Source: Ptiloglossa arizonensis
Taxonomy: Eukaryota > Arthropoda > Insecta > Hymenoptera > Colletidae
Reading direction: 5' to 3'
Length of the DNA: 64,000 nt
Assembly (NCBI RefSeq): GCF_051014685.1
Contig: NW_027479411.1
Span: 1-64,000 of the forward strand
Part shown: positions 1 through 18,000 of the stretch, in pieces
Layout of the letters: every line of letters begins with the position of its first letter
Numbering within the stretch: the first letter of the stretch is position 1
The notes under the pieces: generated by a model
Databases searched by the model: none
What the model was told of the DNA's origin: nothing
What the model saw: the letters and a program-made list of their open reading frames with translations, nothing else
Translations under genes and position numbers: made by a program

Positions 1-3000
1 AACGTATAACGTATAACGTATACGTATAACGTATATAACGTATAACGTATAACGTATAACGTATAACGTATAACGTATAACGTATACGTATAACGTATAA
101 CGTATAACGTATAACGTATAACGTATAACGTATAAACGTATAACGTGTAACGAAGCACGTATAACGAAGAACGTAAAACGTATAACATATATCCTATAAA
201 CGCATAAACGTATATCGTATAACGCATACGTATAGCGAATCACGCATAACGTATAACGTATAACGTATAAACGTATAACGTATAACGTATAACGTATAAC
301 GTATAAACCTATACGTATTACGTATAACGTATAACGCATAACGTTATAACGCATAACGTATAACGTATAACGTATAACGTGTAACGAAGAACGTATAACG
401 AAGAACGTAAAACGTATAAAATATCCTATAACGCATAACGTATATCGTATAACGCATAACGTATAGCGAATAACGCATAACGTATAACGTTATAACGTAA
501 TAACGTACTAACGTATAACGTATAACGTTAACGTATAACTGTATAACGTATAACGTATAACGTATACGTATAGTATAACGTATAACGTATAAACGTATAA
601 CGTATAACGTATAACGTATAACGTATAACGTATAACGTTATAAACGTATAACGTATAACGTATAACGTATACGTATAAAGTATAACGTATATCGTATAAC
701 GTAAGTAACGTATAACGTATAAAGTATAACGTATAACGATAACGTATAACGTATAACGTATAACGTATAACGTATAACGTATAACGTGTAACGAAGCACG
801 TATAACGGAGAACGTAAAACGTATAACATATATCCTATAACGCATAACGTATATCGTATAACGCATAACGTATAGCGAATAACGCATAACGTATATCGTA
901 TAACGCATAACGTATAGCGAATAACGCATAACGTATAACGTTATAACGTATAACGTACTAACGTACTAAACGTATAACGTATAACTTATAACGTATAACG
1001 TATATCGTATAACGTATAACGTATAACGTATAACGTATAACGTATAACGTATAACGTATAACGTATAACGTATAACGTATAACGTATAACGTATAACGTA
1101 TAACGTATAACGTATAACGTATAACGTATAACGTTATAACGTATAACGTATAACGTATAACGTATAACGTATAACGTATAACGTATAACGTATAACGTAT
1201 AACGTATAACGTATAACGTATAACGTATAACGTATACCGTATAACGTATAACGTATAAGCGTATACCTATAACGTATTACGTATAACGTATAACGTATAA
1301 CGTATAACGTATATAACGTATAACGTATAACGTGTAACGTATAACGTATAAGTATAACGTATAACGTATAACGTATAAGTATAACGTATAACGTATAACG
1401 TAAAGTATACGTATAACCTATAACGTATAACGTTATAACGTATAACGTATAACGTATAACGTATAACGTATAACGTATAACGTATAACGTATACGTATAA
1501 CGTAAAACATATGACGTATTACATATTACGTAATAACGTATAACGTATAAACGTATAACGTATAACGTATACTTATAACGTGTAACGAAGAACGTATAAC
1601 GAAGACGTTAAAACGTATAACATATATCCTATAACTCATAACGTATATCGTATAAACGCATAACGTATAGCGAAAACGCATAACGTATAACGTATAACGT
1701 ATAACGTATAACGTATAACGTATAACGTATAACGTATAAACGTATAACGTATAAACGTATAACGTATAACGTATAACGTATAACGTATAACGTATAACGT
1801 ATAACGTATAACGTATAACGTATAACGTATAACGTATAACGTATAACGTATAAACGTATAACGTGTAACGAAGAACGTATAACGAAGAACGTAAAACGTA
1901 TAACATATATCCTATAACGCATAAACGTATATCGTATAACGCATGACGTATAGCGAATAACGCATAACGTATAACGTATAACGTATAACGTATAACGTAT
2001 AACGTATAACGTATAACGTATAACGTATAACGTATAACGAATAACGGTATAACGTATAAAGTATAACGTATAACGTACTATCGTATAACGTATAACGTAT
2101 AACGTATAACGTATAACGTATAACGTATAACGTATAACGTATAACGTATAGGGTATAACGTATAACGTGTAACGTATAACCTATAACGTATAACGTATAA
2201 CGTATAACGTTATAACGTATAACGTATAACGTATAACGTATAACGTATAACGTATAACGTATAAGGTATAACGTATAACGTATAACGTATAACGTTTACG
2301 TATAACGTGTAGCGAAGAACGTATAACGAAGAACGTAAGACGTTATAACATATATCCTATAACGCATAACGTATATCGTATAACGCATAAACGTATAGCG
2401 AATAACGCATAACGTATAACGTATAACGTATAACGTATAACGTATACGTATAACGTATAACGTATAACGTATAACGTATAACGTAAACGTATAACGTATA
2501 ACGTATAACGTATAACGTATAACGTATACGTATAACGTATAACGTATAACGTATTAACGTATACGTATAAACGTATAACGTATAACGTATAACGTATAAC
2601 GTATAACGTATAACGTATACGTATAACGTATAACGTATAACGTATAACGTATAAACGTATAACGTATAACGTATAACGTATAACGTATAGGGTATAACGT
2701 ATAACGTATAACGTATAACGTATAACGTATAACGTATAACGTATAACGTCTAACGTATAGCGTGTAACGTATAACGTATAACGTATGACCGTATAACGTA
2801 TAACGTATAACGTATAACGCATAACGTATAACGCATAACGTAACTAACGTATAACGTATAACGTATAACGTATAACGTATAACGGTTTAACCGTATATCG
2901 TATAACGTATAACGTATAACGTAATAAACGTTACGTAACGTATAACGTATAACGTATAACGTATAACGTGTAACGTATAAGTATAACGTATAACGTATAA

Positions 3001-6000
3001 CGTATAACGTATAACGTTATTAAACGTATACGTAAAACATATGACGTTTACATATTACGTATAACGTATAAACGTATAACGTATAACGTATAACGTATAA
3101 CGTATAAAACGTATAACGTGTAACGAAGAACGTATAACGAAGAACGTAAAAGCTATAACATATATCCATACAACGCATAACGTATATCGTATAACGCATA
3201 ACGTATAGCGATAACGCATAACGTATAACGTATAACGTATAACGTATAACGATATAACGTATAACGTATAAGTATAACGTATAAACGTATAACGTATAAC
3301 GTATAACGTAAAACGCATAACATATAACGTATAACGTATAACGCATAACGTATAACGTATAACGTATAACGTAAGAACGTATAACGTATAACGTATAACG
3401 TATAACGTATAACGTCTAACGTTATAACGTATAACGTATAACGTATAACGTATAACGTAAAACGTATAACGTATAACGTATAACGTATAACGTATAACTT
3501 TATAACGTATAACGTATAACGTATAACGTATAACGTATAACGTATAACGTATAACGTATAACGTATAACGTATAACTGATAACGTATAACGATAACGTAT
3601 AACGTATAACGTATAACGTATAACGTATAGACGTATAACGTATAACGTATAACGTTTAAACGTATAACCTATAACGTATACGACTATAACGTATTAACGT
3701 ATAACGTATAACGTATAACGTATAACATATAACGTATAAACGTATAACGTATACGTATAACGTATAACGTATAACGTAACAAACATATGACGTATTACAT
3801 ATTACGTATACGTATAACGTATAACGTATAACGTATAACGGTGTAACGTGTAACGAAGAACGTATAACGAAGAACGTAAAACGTATAACTATATCCTATA
3901 ACGCATAAACGTATATCGTATAAACGCATAACGTATAGCGAATAACGCATAACGTATAACGTATAACGTATAACGTATAACGTATAACGTATAACGTATA
4001 ACGTATAACGCATAACGTATAACGCCTAACGTATGACGCATAACGTATAAACGCATAACGTATAACGCATAACGTATAACGAATAACGTATAACGTATAA
4101 CGTATAACGTATAACGTATAACGTACTAACGTATAACGTATAACGTATAACGTATAACGTATAACGTATAACGTATAACGTATAACGTATAACGTATAAC
4201 GTATAACGTATAACGTATAACGTATAACGTATAACGTATAACGTATAAACGTATAACGTATAACGTATAACGTATAACGTATAACGTTATAACGTATAAC
4301 GTATAACGTATAACGTATAACGTATACGTATACGTATAACGTATAACGTATAACGTAAACGTATAACGTATAACGTATAACTTAACGTATAACGTATAAC
4401 CGTATAACGTTAACGTATAACGTATAACGTATAACGTATAACGTATAACGTATAACGTCTAACGTATAACGTATAACGTATAACGTGTAACGTATAACGT
4501 GTAACCGTATAACGTATAACGTATAACGTATAACGTATAACGTATAACGTATAACGTGTAACGAAGAAACGTATAACGAAGAACGTAAACGTAATAACAT
4601 ATATCCCTATAACGCATAACGTATATCGTATAACGCATAACGTATAGCGAATACGCATAACGTATAACGTATAACGTTATAACGTATAACGTATAACGTA
4701 TAACGTCTAACGTATAACGTATAACGTCTAACGTATAACGTATTAACGCATAACGTATAACGTATAACGTATAACGTATAACGTATAACGTATAACCTAT
4801 AACGTATAACGTATAACGTATAACGTATAACGTATAACGTATAACGTATAACGTATAACGTATAACGTATTAAGGTATAACGTATAACGTATAACGATAT
4901 AACATATAACGTGTAACGAATAACGTATAACGAAGAACGTAAAACGTATAACATATATCCTATAACGCATAACGTATATCGTATAACGCATAACGTATAG
5001 CGAATAACGCCATAACGTATAACGTATAACGTATAACGTATAACGTATAACGTATATCGTATGACGTGTAACGTATAACGTATAACGTATATCGTATACG
5101 TATGACGTATAACGTATAACGTATAAGTATAACGGTATAACGTATAACGTATAACGTATAACGTATAACGTATAACGTTTACGTTATACGTATAACGTAT
5201 AACGTATAACGTATAACGTATAACGTATAACGTATAACGTATAACGTATAACGTATAACGTATAACGTATAACGTATAACGTATAAACGTATAACGTATA
5301 ACGTATAACGTATAACGTATAACGTATAACGTATAACGTATAACGTATATCGTATAACCTATAACGTATAACGTATAACGTATAACGTATAACGTATAAC
5401 GTATAACGTATAACGTATAACGTAAAACATATGACGTATTACATATTACGTATAACGTATAACGTGTAACGTATAACGTATAACGTATAACGTATAACGT
5501 GTAACGAGAAGAACGTATAACGAAGAACGTAAAACGTATAACATATATCCTATAACTCATAACGTATATCGTATAACGCATAACGTATAGCGAATAACGC
5601 ATAACGTATAACGTATAACGTATAACGTATAACGTATAACGTATAACGTATAACGTATAACGTATAACGTATAACGTATAACGTATAACGTATAACGTAT
5701 AACGTATAACGTTTAACGTATAACGTATAACGTATAACGTATAACGTATAACGTATAACGTATAACGTATAACGTATAACGTATAACGTATAACGTATAA
5801 CGTATAACGTATAACGTATAACGTACAACGTATGACGTATAACGTATAACGTATAACGTATAACGTATAACGTATAACGTATATCGTATAACGTATAACG
5901 TATAACGTATAACGTTTAACGTATAACGTATAACGTAATACGTATAACGTATAACGTATAACGTATAACGTATAACGTATAGGGTATAACGTATAACGTA

Positions 6001-9000
6001 TAACGTTATAACCTATAACGTATAACGTATAACGTATACGTAAACGTATAACGTATAACGTATAACGTATAACGTATAACGTATACGTATAACGAAACGT
6101 ATAACGTATAACGTATAACGTATAACGTATAACGTATAACGTGTAACGAAGAACGTATAACGAAGGACGTAAAACGTATAACATATATCCTATAACGCAT
6201 AACGTATAGCGAATAACGCATAACGTATAACGTATAACGTATAACGTATAACGTATAACGTATAACGTTATAACGTATAACGTATAACGTATAACGTATG
6301 ACTTATCACGTATAACGTATAACCTATAACGTATACCGTATAAACGTATAACGTATAACGTATAACGTATAACGTATAACGTATAACGTATAACGTATAA
6401 CGTATAACGTATAACGTATAACGTAATAACGTATAACGTATAACGTATAACGTATAACGTATAACGTATAACGTATACGTATAACGTATAACGTATAACG
6501 TATAAGTATAACGTATAAGTATAACGTATAACGTATAACGTATAACGTATAACGTATAACGTATAACGTATAACGTATAACGTATAACGTGTAACGAAGA
6601 ACGTATAACGAAGAACGTAAAACGTCATAACATATATCCTATAACGCATAACGTATATCGTATAACGCATGACGTATAGCGAATAACGCATAACGTATAA
6701 CGTATAACGTATAACGTATAACGTATAACGTATAACGTATAACGTATAACGTATAACGTATAACGTATAACGTTATAACGTAAAACGTATAACGTATAAC
6801 GTATAACGTATAACGTTAACGTGTAACGAAGAACGTATAACGAAGAACGTAAAACGTATAACATATATCCTATAACGCATAACGTATATCGTATAACGCA
6901 TGACGTATAGCGAATAACGCATAACGTATAACGTATAACGTATAACTTATAACGTATAACGTATAACGTATAACGTATAACGTATAACGTATAACGTATA
7001 ACGTAATAACGTATAACGTATAACGTATAACGTATATCGTATAACGTATAACGTATAACGTAATAACGTATAACGTATAACGTATAACGTATAACGTATA
7101 ACGTATAGGGTATAACGTATAACGTGTAACGTATAACCTATAACGTATAACGTATAACGTATAACGTATAACGTATAACGTATAACGTATAACGTATACG
7201 TAAACGTATAAGGTATAACGTATAACGTATAACGTATAACGTATAACGTATAACGTGTAGCGAAGAACGTATAACGAAGAACGTAAGACGTATAACATAT
7301 ATCCTAAACGCATAACGTATATCGTATAACGCATAACGTATAGCGAATAACGCATAACGTATAACGTATAACGTATAACGTATAACGTATAACGTATAAC
7401 GTATAACGTATAACTTATAACGTATAACGTATAACGTATAACGTATAACGTATAACGTATAACGTATAAACGTATAACGTATAACGTATAACGTATAAAC
7501 GTATAACGTATAACGTATAACGTATAACGTATAACGTATAAACGTATAACGTATAACGTATAACGTATAACGTATAACGTATAACGTATAACGTATAACG
7601 TATAACGTATAACGTTATAACGTATAGGGTATAACGTATAACGTATAACGTATAAACGTATAACGTATAACGTATAACGTATACGTCTAACGTATAGCGT
7701 GTAACGTATAACGTATAACGTATGACGGTATAACGTATAACGTATAACGTATAACGCATAACGTATAACGCATAACGTATAACGTATAACGTATAACGTA
7801 TAACGTATAACGTATAACGTATAACGTATAACGTTTACGTATAACGTATAACGTATAACGCATAACCTATAACGTATAACGTATAACGTATAACGTATAA
7901 CGTATAACGTATAACGTATAACGTATAACGCATAACGTATAACGTATAACGTATAACGTATAGGGTATAACGTATAACGTATAACGTATAACGTATAACG
8001 TATAACGTATAACGTATAACGTATAACGTCTAACGTATAGCGTGTAACGTATAACGTATAACGTATGACGGTATAACGTATAACGTATAACGTATAACGC
8101 ATAACGTATAACGCATAACGTATAACGTATAACGTATAACGTATAACGTATAACGTATAACGTATAACGTATAACGTATAACGTATAACGTATAACGTAT
8201 AACGTAAACGTATAACGTATAACGTATAACGTATAACGTATAACGTATAACGTATAACGTATAAACGTATAACGTATAACGTATAACGTATAACGTATAA
8301 CGTATAAACGTATAGGGTATAACGTATAACGTATAACGTATAACGTATAACGTATAACGTATAAACGATATAACGTCTAACGTATAGCGTGTAACGTATA
8401 ACGTATAACGTATAACGTATAACGTATAACGTATAACGTATAACGTATAACGTATAACGTATAGCGTATAACGTATAACGTATAACGTATAACGTATAAC
8501 GTATAACGTATAACGTATAACGTATAACGTATAACGTATAACGTATAACGTATAACGTATAACGTATAACGTATAGGGTATAACGTATAACGTATAACGT
8601 ATAACGTATAACGTATAACGTATAACGTATAACGTATAACGTATAACGTATAACGTATAACGTATAACGCATAACGTATAACGTATAACGTATAACGTAT
8701 AACGTACAACCTATAACGTGTAACGTATAACGTATAACGTATAACCTATAACGTATAAACGTATAACGTATAACGTATAACGTATAACGTATAACGTATA
8801 AACGTATAACGTATAACGCATAACGTATAACGTATAACGTATAACGTATAACGTACAACCTATAACGTGTAACGTATAACGTATAACGTATAACCTATAA
8901 ACGTATAACGTATAACGTATAACGTATAACGTATAACGTATGACGCATAACGTATAACGTAGAAACGTATAACGTATAACGTATAACGTAAAACATATGA

Positions 9001-12000
9001 CGTATTACATATTACGTATAACGTATACGGTAACGTGTAACGTATAACGTATAACGTATAACGTATAACGTGTAACGAAGAACGTATAACGAAGAAACGT
9101 AAAAACGTTATAACATATATCCTATAACTCATAACGTATATCGTATAAACGCATAACGTATAGCGAATAACGCTAACGTATAACGTATAACGTATAACGT
9201 ATAACGTATAAGTATAACGTATAACGTATAACGTATAACGTATAACGTATAACGTATAACGTATAAACGTATAACGTATAAACGTATAACGTATAACGTA
9301 TAACGTATAACGTATAACGTATAACGTATAACGTATAACGTATACGTAACGTATAACGTATAACGTATAACGTATAACGTATAACGTATAACGTATAACG
9401 TATAACGTACAACGTATGACGTATAACGTATAACGTATAACGTATAACGTATAACGTATAACGTATATCGTATAACGTATAACGTATAACGTATAACGTT
9501 TAAGTATAACGTATAACGTTATAACGTATAACGTATAAACGTATAACGTATAACGTATAACGTATAGGGTATAACGTTATAACGTATAACGTATAACCTA
9601 TAACGTATAACGTATAACGTATAACGTATAACGTATAACGTATAACGTATAACGTATAACGTATAACGTAATAACGTATAACGTATAACGTATAACGTAT
9701 AACGTATAACGTATAACGTATAACGTGTAACGAAGAACGTATAACGAAGGACGTAAACGTATAACATATATCCTATAACGCATAACGTATAGCGAATAAC
9801 GCATAACGTATAACGTATACGTATAACGTATAACGTATAACGTATAACGTATAACGTATAACGTATAACGTATAACGTATGACTTATCACGTATAACGTA
9901 TAACCTATAACGTATAACGTATAAACGTATAACGTATAACGTATAACGTATAACGTATAACGTATAACGTATAACGTATAACGTATAACGTTATAACGTA
10001 TAACGTATAACGTATAACGTATAACGTAATAACGTATAACGTATAAACGTATAACGTATAACGTATAACGTATAACGTATACGTATAACGTATAACGTAT
10101 AACGTATAACGTATAACGTATACCGTATAACGTATAACGTATAACGTATAACGTATAACGTATAACGTATAACGTGTAACGAAGAACGTATAACGAAGAA
10201 CGTAAGACGTATAACATATATCCCTATAACGCATAACGTATATCGTATAACGCATGACGTATAGCGAATAACGCATAACGTATAACGTATAACGTATAAC
10301 GTATAACGTATAACGTATAACGTAATAACTTATAACGTAATAACGTATACGTATAACGTATAACGTATAACGTATAACGTATAACGTATAACGTATAAAC
10401 GTATAACGTATAACGTATAACGTATAACGTATAAACGTATAACGTATAACGTATAACGTATAACGTATAACGTATAACGTATAACGTATAACGTATAACG
10501 TATAACGTATAACGTATAACGTATAACGTATAACGTATAGGGATATAACGTATAACGTATAACGTATAACGTATAACGTATAACGTATAACGTATAACGT
10601 CTAACGTATAGCGTGTAACGTATAACGTATAACGTATGACGGTATAACGTATAACGTATAACGTATAACGCATAACGTATAACGCATAAACGTATAACGT
10701 ATAACGTATAACGTATAACGTATAACGTATAACGTATAACGTATAACGTTTAACGTTATAACGTATAACGTATAACGCATAAACCTATAACGTATTAACG
10801 TATAACGTATAACGTATAACGTATAACGTATAACGTATAACGTATAACGCATAAACGTATAAACGTATAACGTTATAACGTATAGGGTATAACGTATAAC
10901 GTATAACGTATAACGTATAACGTATAACGTATAACGTATAACGTCTAACGTATAGCGTGTAACGTATAACGTATAACGTATGACGGTATAACGTATAACG
11001 TATAAACGTATAACGCAATAAACGTATAACGCATAACGTATAACGTATAACGTATAACGTATAACGTATAACGTATACGTATAAAGTATAACGTATAACG
11101 TATAACGTATAACGTATAACGTATAACGTATAACGTATAACGTATAACGTATAACGTATAACGTATAACGTATAACGTATAACGTATAACGTATAACGTA
11201 TACGTATAACGTATAACGTATAACGTATAGGGTATAACGTATAACGTATAACGTATAACGTATAACGTATAACGTATAACGTATAACGTCTAACGTATAG
11301 CGTGTAACGTAACGTATAACGTATAACGTATAACGTATAACGTATAACGTATAACGTATAACGTATAACGTATAACGTATAACGTATAACGTATAACGTA
11401 TAACGTATAACGTATAACGTATAACGTATAACGTATAAACGTATAACGTATAAACGTATAACGTATAACGTATAACGTATAACGTATAGGGTATAACGTA
11501 TAACGTATAACGTATAACGTATAACGTATAACGTATAAAGTATAACGTATAACGTATAACGTATAACGTATAACGTATAACGCATAACGTATAACGTATA
11601 ACGTATAACGTATAACGTACAACCTATAACGTGTAACGTATAACGTATAACGTATAACCTATAACGTATAACGTATAACGTATAACGTATAACGTATAAC
11701 GTATAACGTATAACGTATAACGTATAACGCATAACGTATAACGTATAACGTATAACGTATAAAGTACAACCTATAACGTGTAACGTATAACGTATAACGT
11801 ATAACCTATAACGTATAACGTATAACGTATAACGTATAACGTATAACGTATGACGCATAACGTATAACGTAGAAACGTAAACGTAATAACGTATAACGTA
11901 AAACATAATGACGTATTACATATTACGTATAACGTATAACGTGTAACGTATAACGTATAACGTATAAGTATAACGTGTAACGAAGAACGTATAACGAAGA

Positions 12001-15000
12001 ACGTAAAACGTATAACATATATCCTATAACTCATAACGTATATCGTATAACGCATAACGTATAGCGAATAACGCATAAACGTATAACGTATAACGTATAA
12101 CGTATAACGTATAACGTATAACGTATAACGTATAACGTATAACGTATAACGCATAACGTATAACGCATACGTATAACGTATAACGTATAACGTATAACGG
12201 TATAACGTATAACGTATAACGTATAACGTATAACGTATAACGTATAACGTATAACGTATAACGTATAACGTATAACGTATAACGTTTAACGTTATAACGT
12301 ATAACGTATAACGTATAACGTATAACGTATAACGTATAACGTATAACGTATAACGTGTAACGTATAACGTATAACGTATAACGTATAACGTATAACGTAT
12401 AACGTATAACGTATAACGTAATAACGTATAACGTTTAACGTATAACCTATAACGTAATACGTATAACGTATAACGTATAACGTGTAACGTATAACGTGTA
12501 ACGTATAACGTATAAACGTATAACGTATAACGTATAACGTATATCGTATAACCTATAACGTATAACGTATAACGTATAACGTATAACGTATAACGTATAA
12601 CGTATAACGTATAACGTAAAACATATGACGTATTACATATTACGTATAACGTATAACGTGTAACGTATAAACGTATAACGTATAACGTATAACGTGTAAC
12701 GAAGAACGTATAACGAAGAACGTAAAACGTATAACATATATCCTAAAACTCATAAACGTATATCGTATAACGCATAACGTATAGCGAATAACGCATAACG
12801 TATAACGTATAACGTATAACGTATAACGTATAACGTATAACGTATAACGTATAACGCATAACGTATAACGCATAACGTATAACGTATAACGTATAACGTA
12901 TAACGTATAACCGTATAACGTATAACGTATAACGTATAACGTATAACGTATAACGTATAACGTATAACGTATAACGTATAACGTATAACGTATAACGTAT
13001 AACGTATCACGTACAACGTTATGACGTATAACGTATAACGTATAACGTATAACGTATAACGTATAACGTATATCGTATAACGTATAACGTATAACGTATA
13101 ACGTTTAACGTATAACGTATAACGTATAACGTATACGTATAAGTATAACGTATAAGTATAACGTATAGGGTTATAACGTATAACGTATAACGTATAACCT
13201 ATAACGTATAACGTATAACGTATAACGTATAACGTATAACGTATAACCGTATAACGTATAACGTATAACGTATAACGTATAACGTATAACGTATAACGTA
13301 TAACGTATAACGTATAACGTATAACGTATAACGTGTAACGAAGAACGTATAACGAAGGACGTAAAACGTATAACATATATCCTATAACGCATAACGTATA
13401 GCGAATGACGCATAACGTATAACGTATAACGTATAAGTATAACGTATAACGTATAACGTATAAACGTATAACGTATAACGTATAACGTATGACTTATCAC
13501 GTATAACGTATAACCTATAACGTATAACGTATAACGTATAACGTATAACGTATAAACGTATAACGTATAACGTATAAACGTATACGTATAACGTATAACG
13601 TATAAACGTATAACGTATAACGTATAACGTATAACGTATAACGTATAACGTATAACGTATAACGTATAACGTATAACGTATAACGTATAAACGTATAACG
13701 TATAACGTATAACGTATAACGTATAACGTATAACGTATAACGTATAAACGTATATCGTATAACGTATAACGTATAACGTATAACGTATAACGTGTAACGA
13801 AGAACGTATAACGAAGAACGTAAAACGTATAACATATATCCTATAACGCATAACGTATATCGTATAACGCATGACGTATAGCGAATAACGCATAACGTAT
13901 ACGTATAACGTATAACGTATAACGTATAACGTATAACGTATAACGTATAACGTATAACGTATAACGTATAACGTAATAACGTATACGTATAACGTATAAC
14001 GTATAACGTATAACGTATAACGTGTAACGAAGAACGTATAACGAAGAACGTAAAACGTATAACATATATCCTATAACGCATAACGTATATCGTATAACGC
14101 ATGACGTATAGCGAATAACGCATAACGTATAACGTATAACGTATAACTTATAACGTATAACGTAAACGTATAACGTATACGTATAACGTATAACGTATAA
14201 CGTATAACGTATAACGTATAACGTATAACGTATAAGTATAACGTATAACGTATAAAACGTATAACGTATAACGATAACGTATAACGTATAACGTATAACG
14301 TATAGGGTATAACGTATAACGTGTAACGTATAACCTATAACGTATAACGTATAACGTATAACGTATAACGTATAACGTATAACGTATAACGTATAACGTA
14401 TAACGTATAGGTATAACGTATAACGTATAACGTATAACGTATAACGTATAACGTGTAGCGAAGAACGTATAACGAAGAACGTAAGACGTATAACATATAT
14501 CCTATAACGCATAACGTATGTCGTATATAACGCATAACGTATAGCGAATAACGCATAACGTATAACGTATAACGTATAACGTATAACGTATAACGTATAA
14601 CGTATACGTATAGGGTATAACGTATAACGTATAACGTATAACGTATAACGTATAACGTATAACGTATAACGTCTAACGTATAGCGTGTAACGTATAACGT
14701 ATAACGTATGACGGTATAACGTATAACGTATAACGTATAACGCATAACGTATAACGCATAACGTATAACGTATAACGTATAACGTATAACGTATAACGTA
14801 TAACGTATAACGTAATAACGTTTAACGTATAACGTATATAAACGTATAACGTATAACGTATAACGTATAACGTATAACGTATAACGTTATAACGTGTAAC
14901 GTAATAACGTATAACGTATAACGTATAACGTATAACGTATAACGTATAACGTATAACGTATAACGTATAACGTTTAACGTATAACGTATGACGTATAACG

Positions 15001-18000
15001 TAAGAACGTATAACGTACAACGTATAACGTATAACGTATAACGTATAACGTATAACGTATAACGTATAACGTATAACGCATAACGTATAACGTATAACGT
15101 ATAACGTATAACGTACAACCTATAACGTGTAACGTATAACGTATAACGTATAACCTATAACGTATAACGTATAACGTATAACGTATAACGTATAACGTAT
15201 AACGTATAACGTATAACGCATAACGTATAACGTATAACGTATAACGTATAACGTACAACCTATAACGTGTAACGTATAACGTATAACGTATAACCTATAA
15301 CGTATAACGTATAACGTATAACGTATAACGTATAACGTATGACGCATAACGTATAACGTAGAAACGTATAACGTATAACGTATAACGTATAACGTACAAC
15401 GTATAACGTATAACGTATAACGTACAACGTACAACGTATAACGTATGACGTATAACGTACAACGTATAACGTATAACGTATAACGTATAACGTATAACGT
15501 ATAACGTATAACGTATAACGTATAACGTATAACGTATAACGTATAACGTATAACGTATAACGTGTAACGTATAACGTTTAACGTATAACGTATAACGTAT
15601 AACGTATAACGTATAACGTATAACGTATAACGTATAGGGTATACGTATAACGTGTAACGTATAACCTATAAAGTATAACGTATAACGTATAACGTATAAC
15701 GTATAACGTATAACGTATAACGTATAACGTATAACGTATAAGGTATACGTATAACGTATAACGTTATAACGTATAACGTATAACGTGTAGCGAAAGAACG
15801 TATAACGAAGAACGTAAGACGTATAACATATATCCTATAACGCATAACGTATGTCGTATAACGCATAACGTATAGCGAATAACGCATAACGTATAACGTA
15901 TACGTATAACGTATAACGTATAACGTATAACGTATAACGTATAGGGTATAACGTATAACGTATAACGTATAACGTATAACGTATAACGTATAACGTATAA
16001 CGTCTAACGTATAGCGTGTAACGTATAACGTATAACGTATGACGGTATACGTATAACGTATAACGTATAACGCATAACGTATAAACGCATAACGTATAAC
16101 GTATAACGTATAACGTATAACGTATAACGTATAACGTATAACGTATAACGTTTAACGTATAACGTATAACGTATAACGTATAACGTATAACGTATAACGT
16201 ATAACGTATAACGTATACGTGTAACGTATAACGTATAACGTATAACGTATAACGTATAACGTATAACGTATAACGTATAACGTATAACGTATAACGTTTA
16301 ACGTATAACGTATGACGTATAACGTAGAACGTATAACGTACAACGTATAACGTATAACGTATAACGTATAACGTATAACGTATAACGTATAACGTATAAC
16401 GCATAACGTATAACGTATAACGTATAACGTATAACGTACAACCTATAACGTGTAACGTATAAGTATAACGTATAACCTATAACGTATAACGTATAACGTA
16501 TAACGTATAACGTATAACGTATAACGTATAACGTATAACGCATAACGTATAAACGTATAACGTATAACGTATAACGTACAACCTATAACGTGTAACGTAT
16601 AACGTATAACGTATAACCTATAACGTATAACGTATAACGTATAACGTATAACGTATAACGTATGACGCATAACGTATAACGTAGAAACGTATAACGTATA
16701 ACGTATAACGTATAACGTACAACGTATAACGTATAACGTATAACGTACAACGTACAACGTATAACGTATGACGTATAACGTACAACGTATAACGTATAAC
16801 GTATAACGTATAACGTATAACGTATAACGTATAACGTATAACGTATAACGTATAACGTATAACGTATAACGTATAACGTATAACGTGTAACGTATAACGT
16901 TTAACGTATAACGTATAACGTATAACGTATAACGTATAACGTATAACGTATAAACGTATAACGTATAACGTATAACGTATAACGTATAACGTATAACGTA
17001 TAACGTATAACGTATAACGTATAACGTATAACGTATAACGTATAACGTATAACGTATAACGTATAACGTATAACGTATAACGTATAAGTATAACGTATAA
17101 CGTATAACGTATAACGTATAACGTATAACGTATAACGTTATAACGTATAACGTATAACGTATGACTTATCACGTATAACGTATAACGTATAACGTATAAC
17201 GTATAACGTATAACGTATAAACGTATAACGTATAACGTATAACGTATAACGTATAACGTATAACGTATAAGTATAACGTACAACGTATAACGTATAACGT
17301 ATAACGTATAACGTATAACGTATAACGTATAACGTATAACGTATAACGTATATCGTATAACGTATAACGTATAACGTATAACGTTTAACGTATAACGTAT
17401 AACGTATAACGTATAACGTATAACGTATAACGTATTAACGTATAACGTATAGGGTATAGCGTATAACGTATAACGTATAACCTATAACGTATAAACGTAT
17501 ACCGTATATCGTATAACGTATAACGTATAACGTATAACGTATAACGTATAACGTATAACGTATAACGTATAACGTATAACGTACAACCTATAACGTGTAA
17601 CGTATAACGTATAACGTAATAACCTATAACGTATAACGTATAACGTATAACGTATAACGTATAACGTATGACGCATAACGTATAACGTAGAAAACGTATA
17701 ACGTATAACGTATAACGTATAACGTACAACGTATAACGTATAACGTATAACGTACAACGTACAACGTATAACGTATGACGTATAACGTACAACGTATAAC
17801 GTATAACGTATAACGTATAACGTATAACGTATAACGTATACGTATAACGTATAACGTATAACGTATAACGTATAACGTATAACGTATAACGTATAACGTA
17901 TAACGTTTAACGTATAACGTATAACGTATAACGTATAACGTATAACGTATAACGTATAACGTATAACGTATAACGTATAAACGTACTAACGTATAACGTA

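Noticed and set aside
4607..6691. Long open frames, for example 694 codons on the - strand here, and 545 or 578 codons on + at 22,840 and 26,021
   Set aside because: They are frames of the stop-free heptamer, with peptide period YTLYVIR, overlapping in all frames of the same strand. There is no non-repeat domain, no start context and no codon signal.
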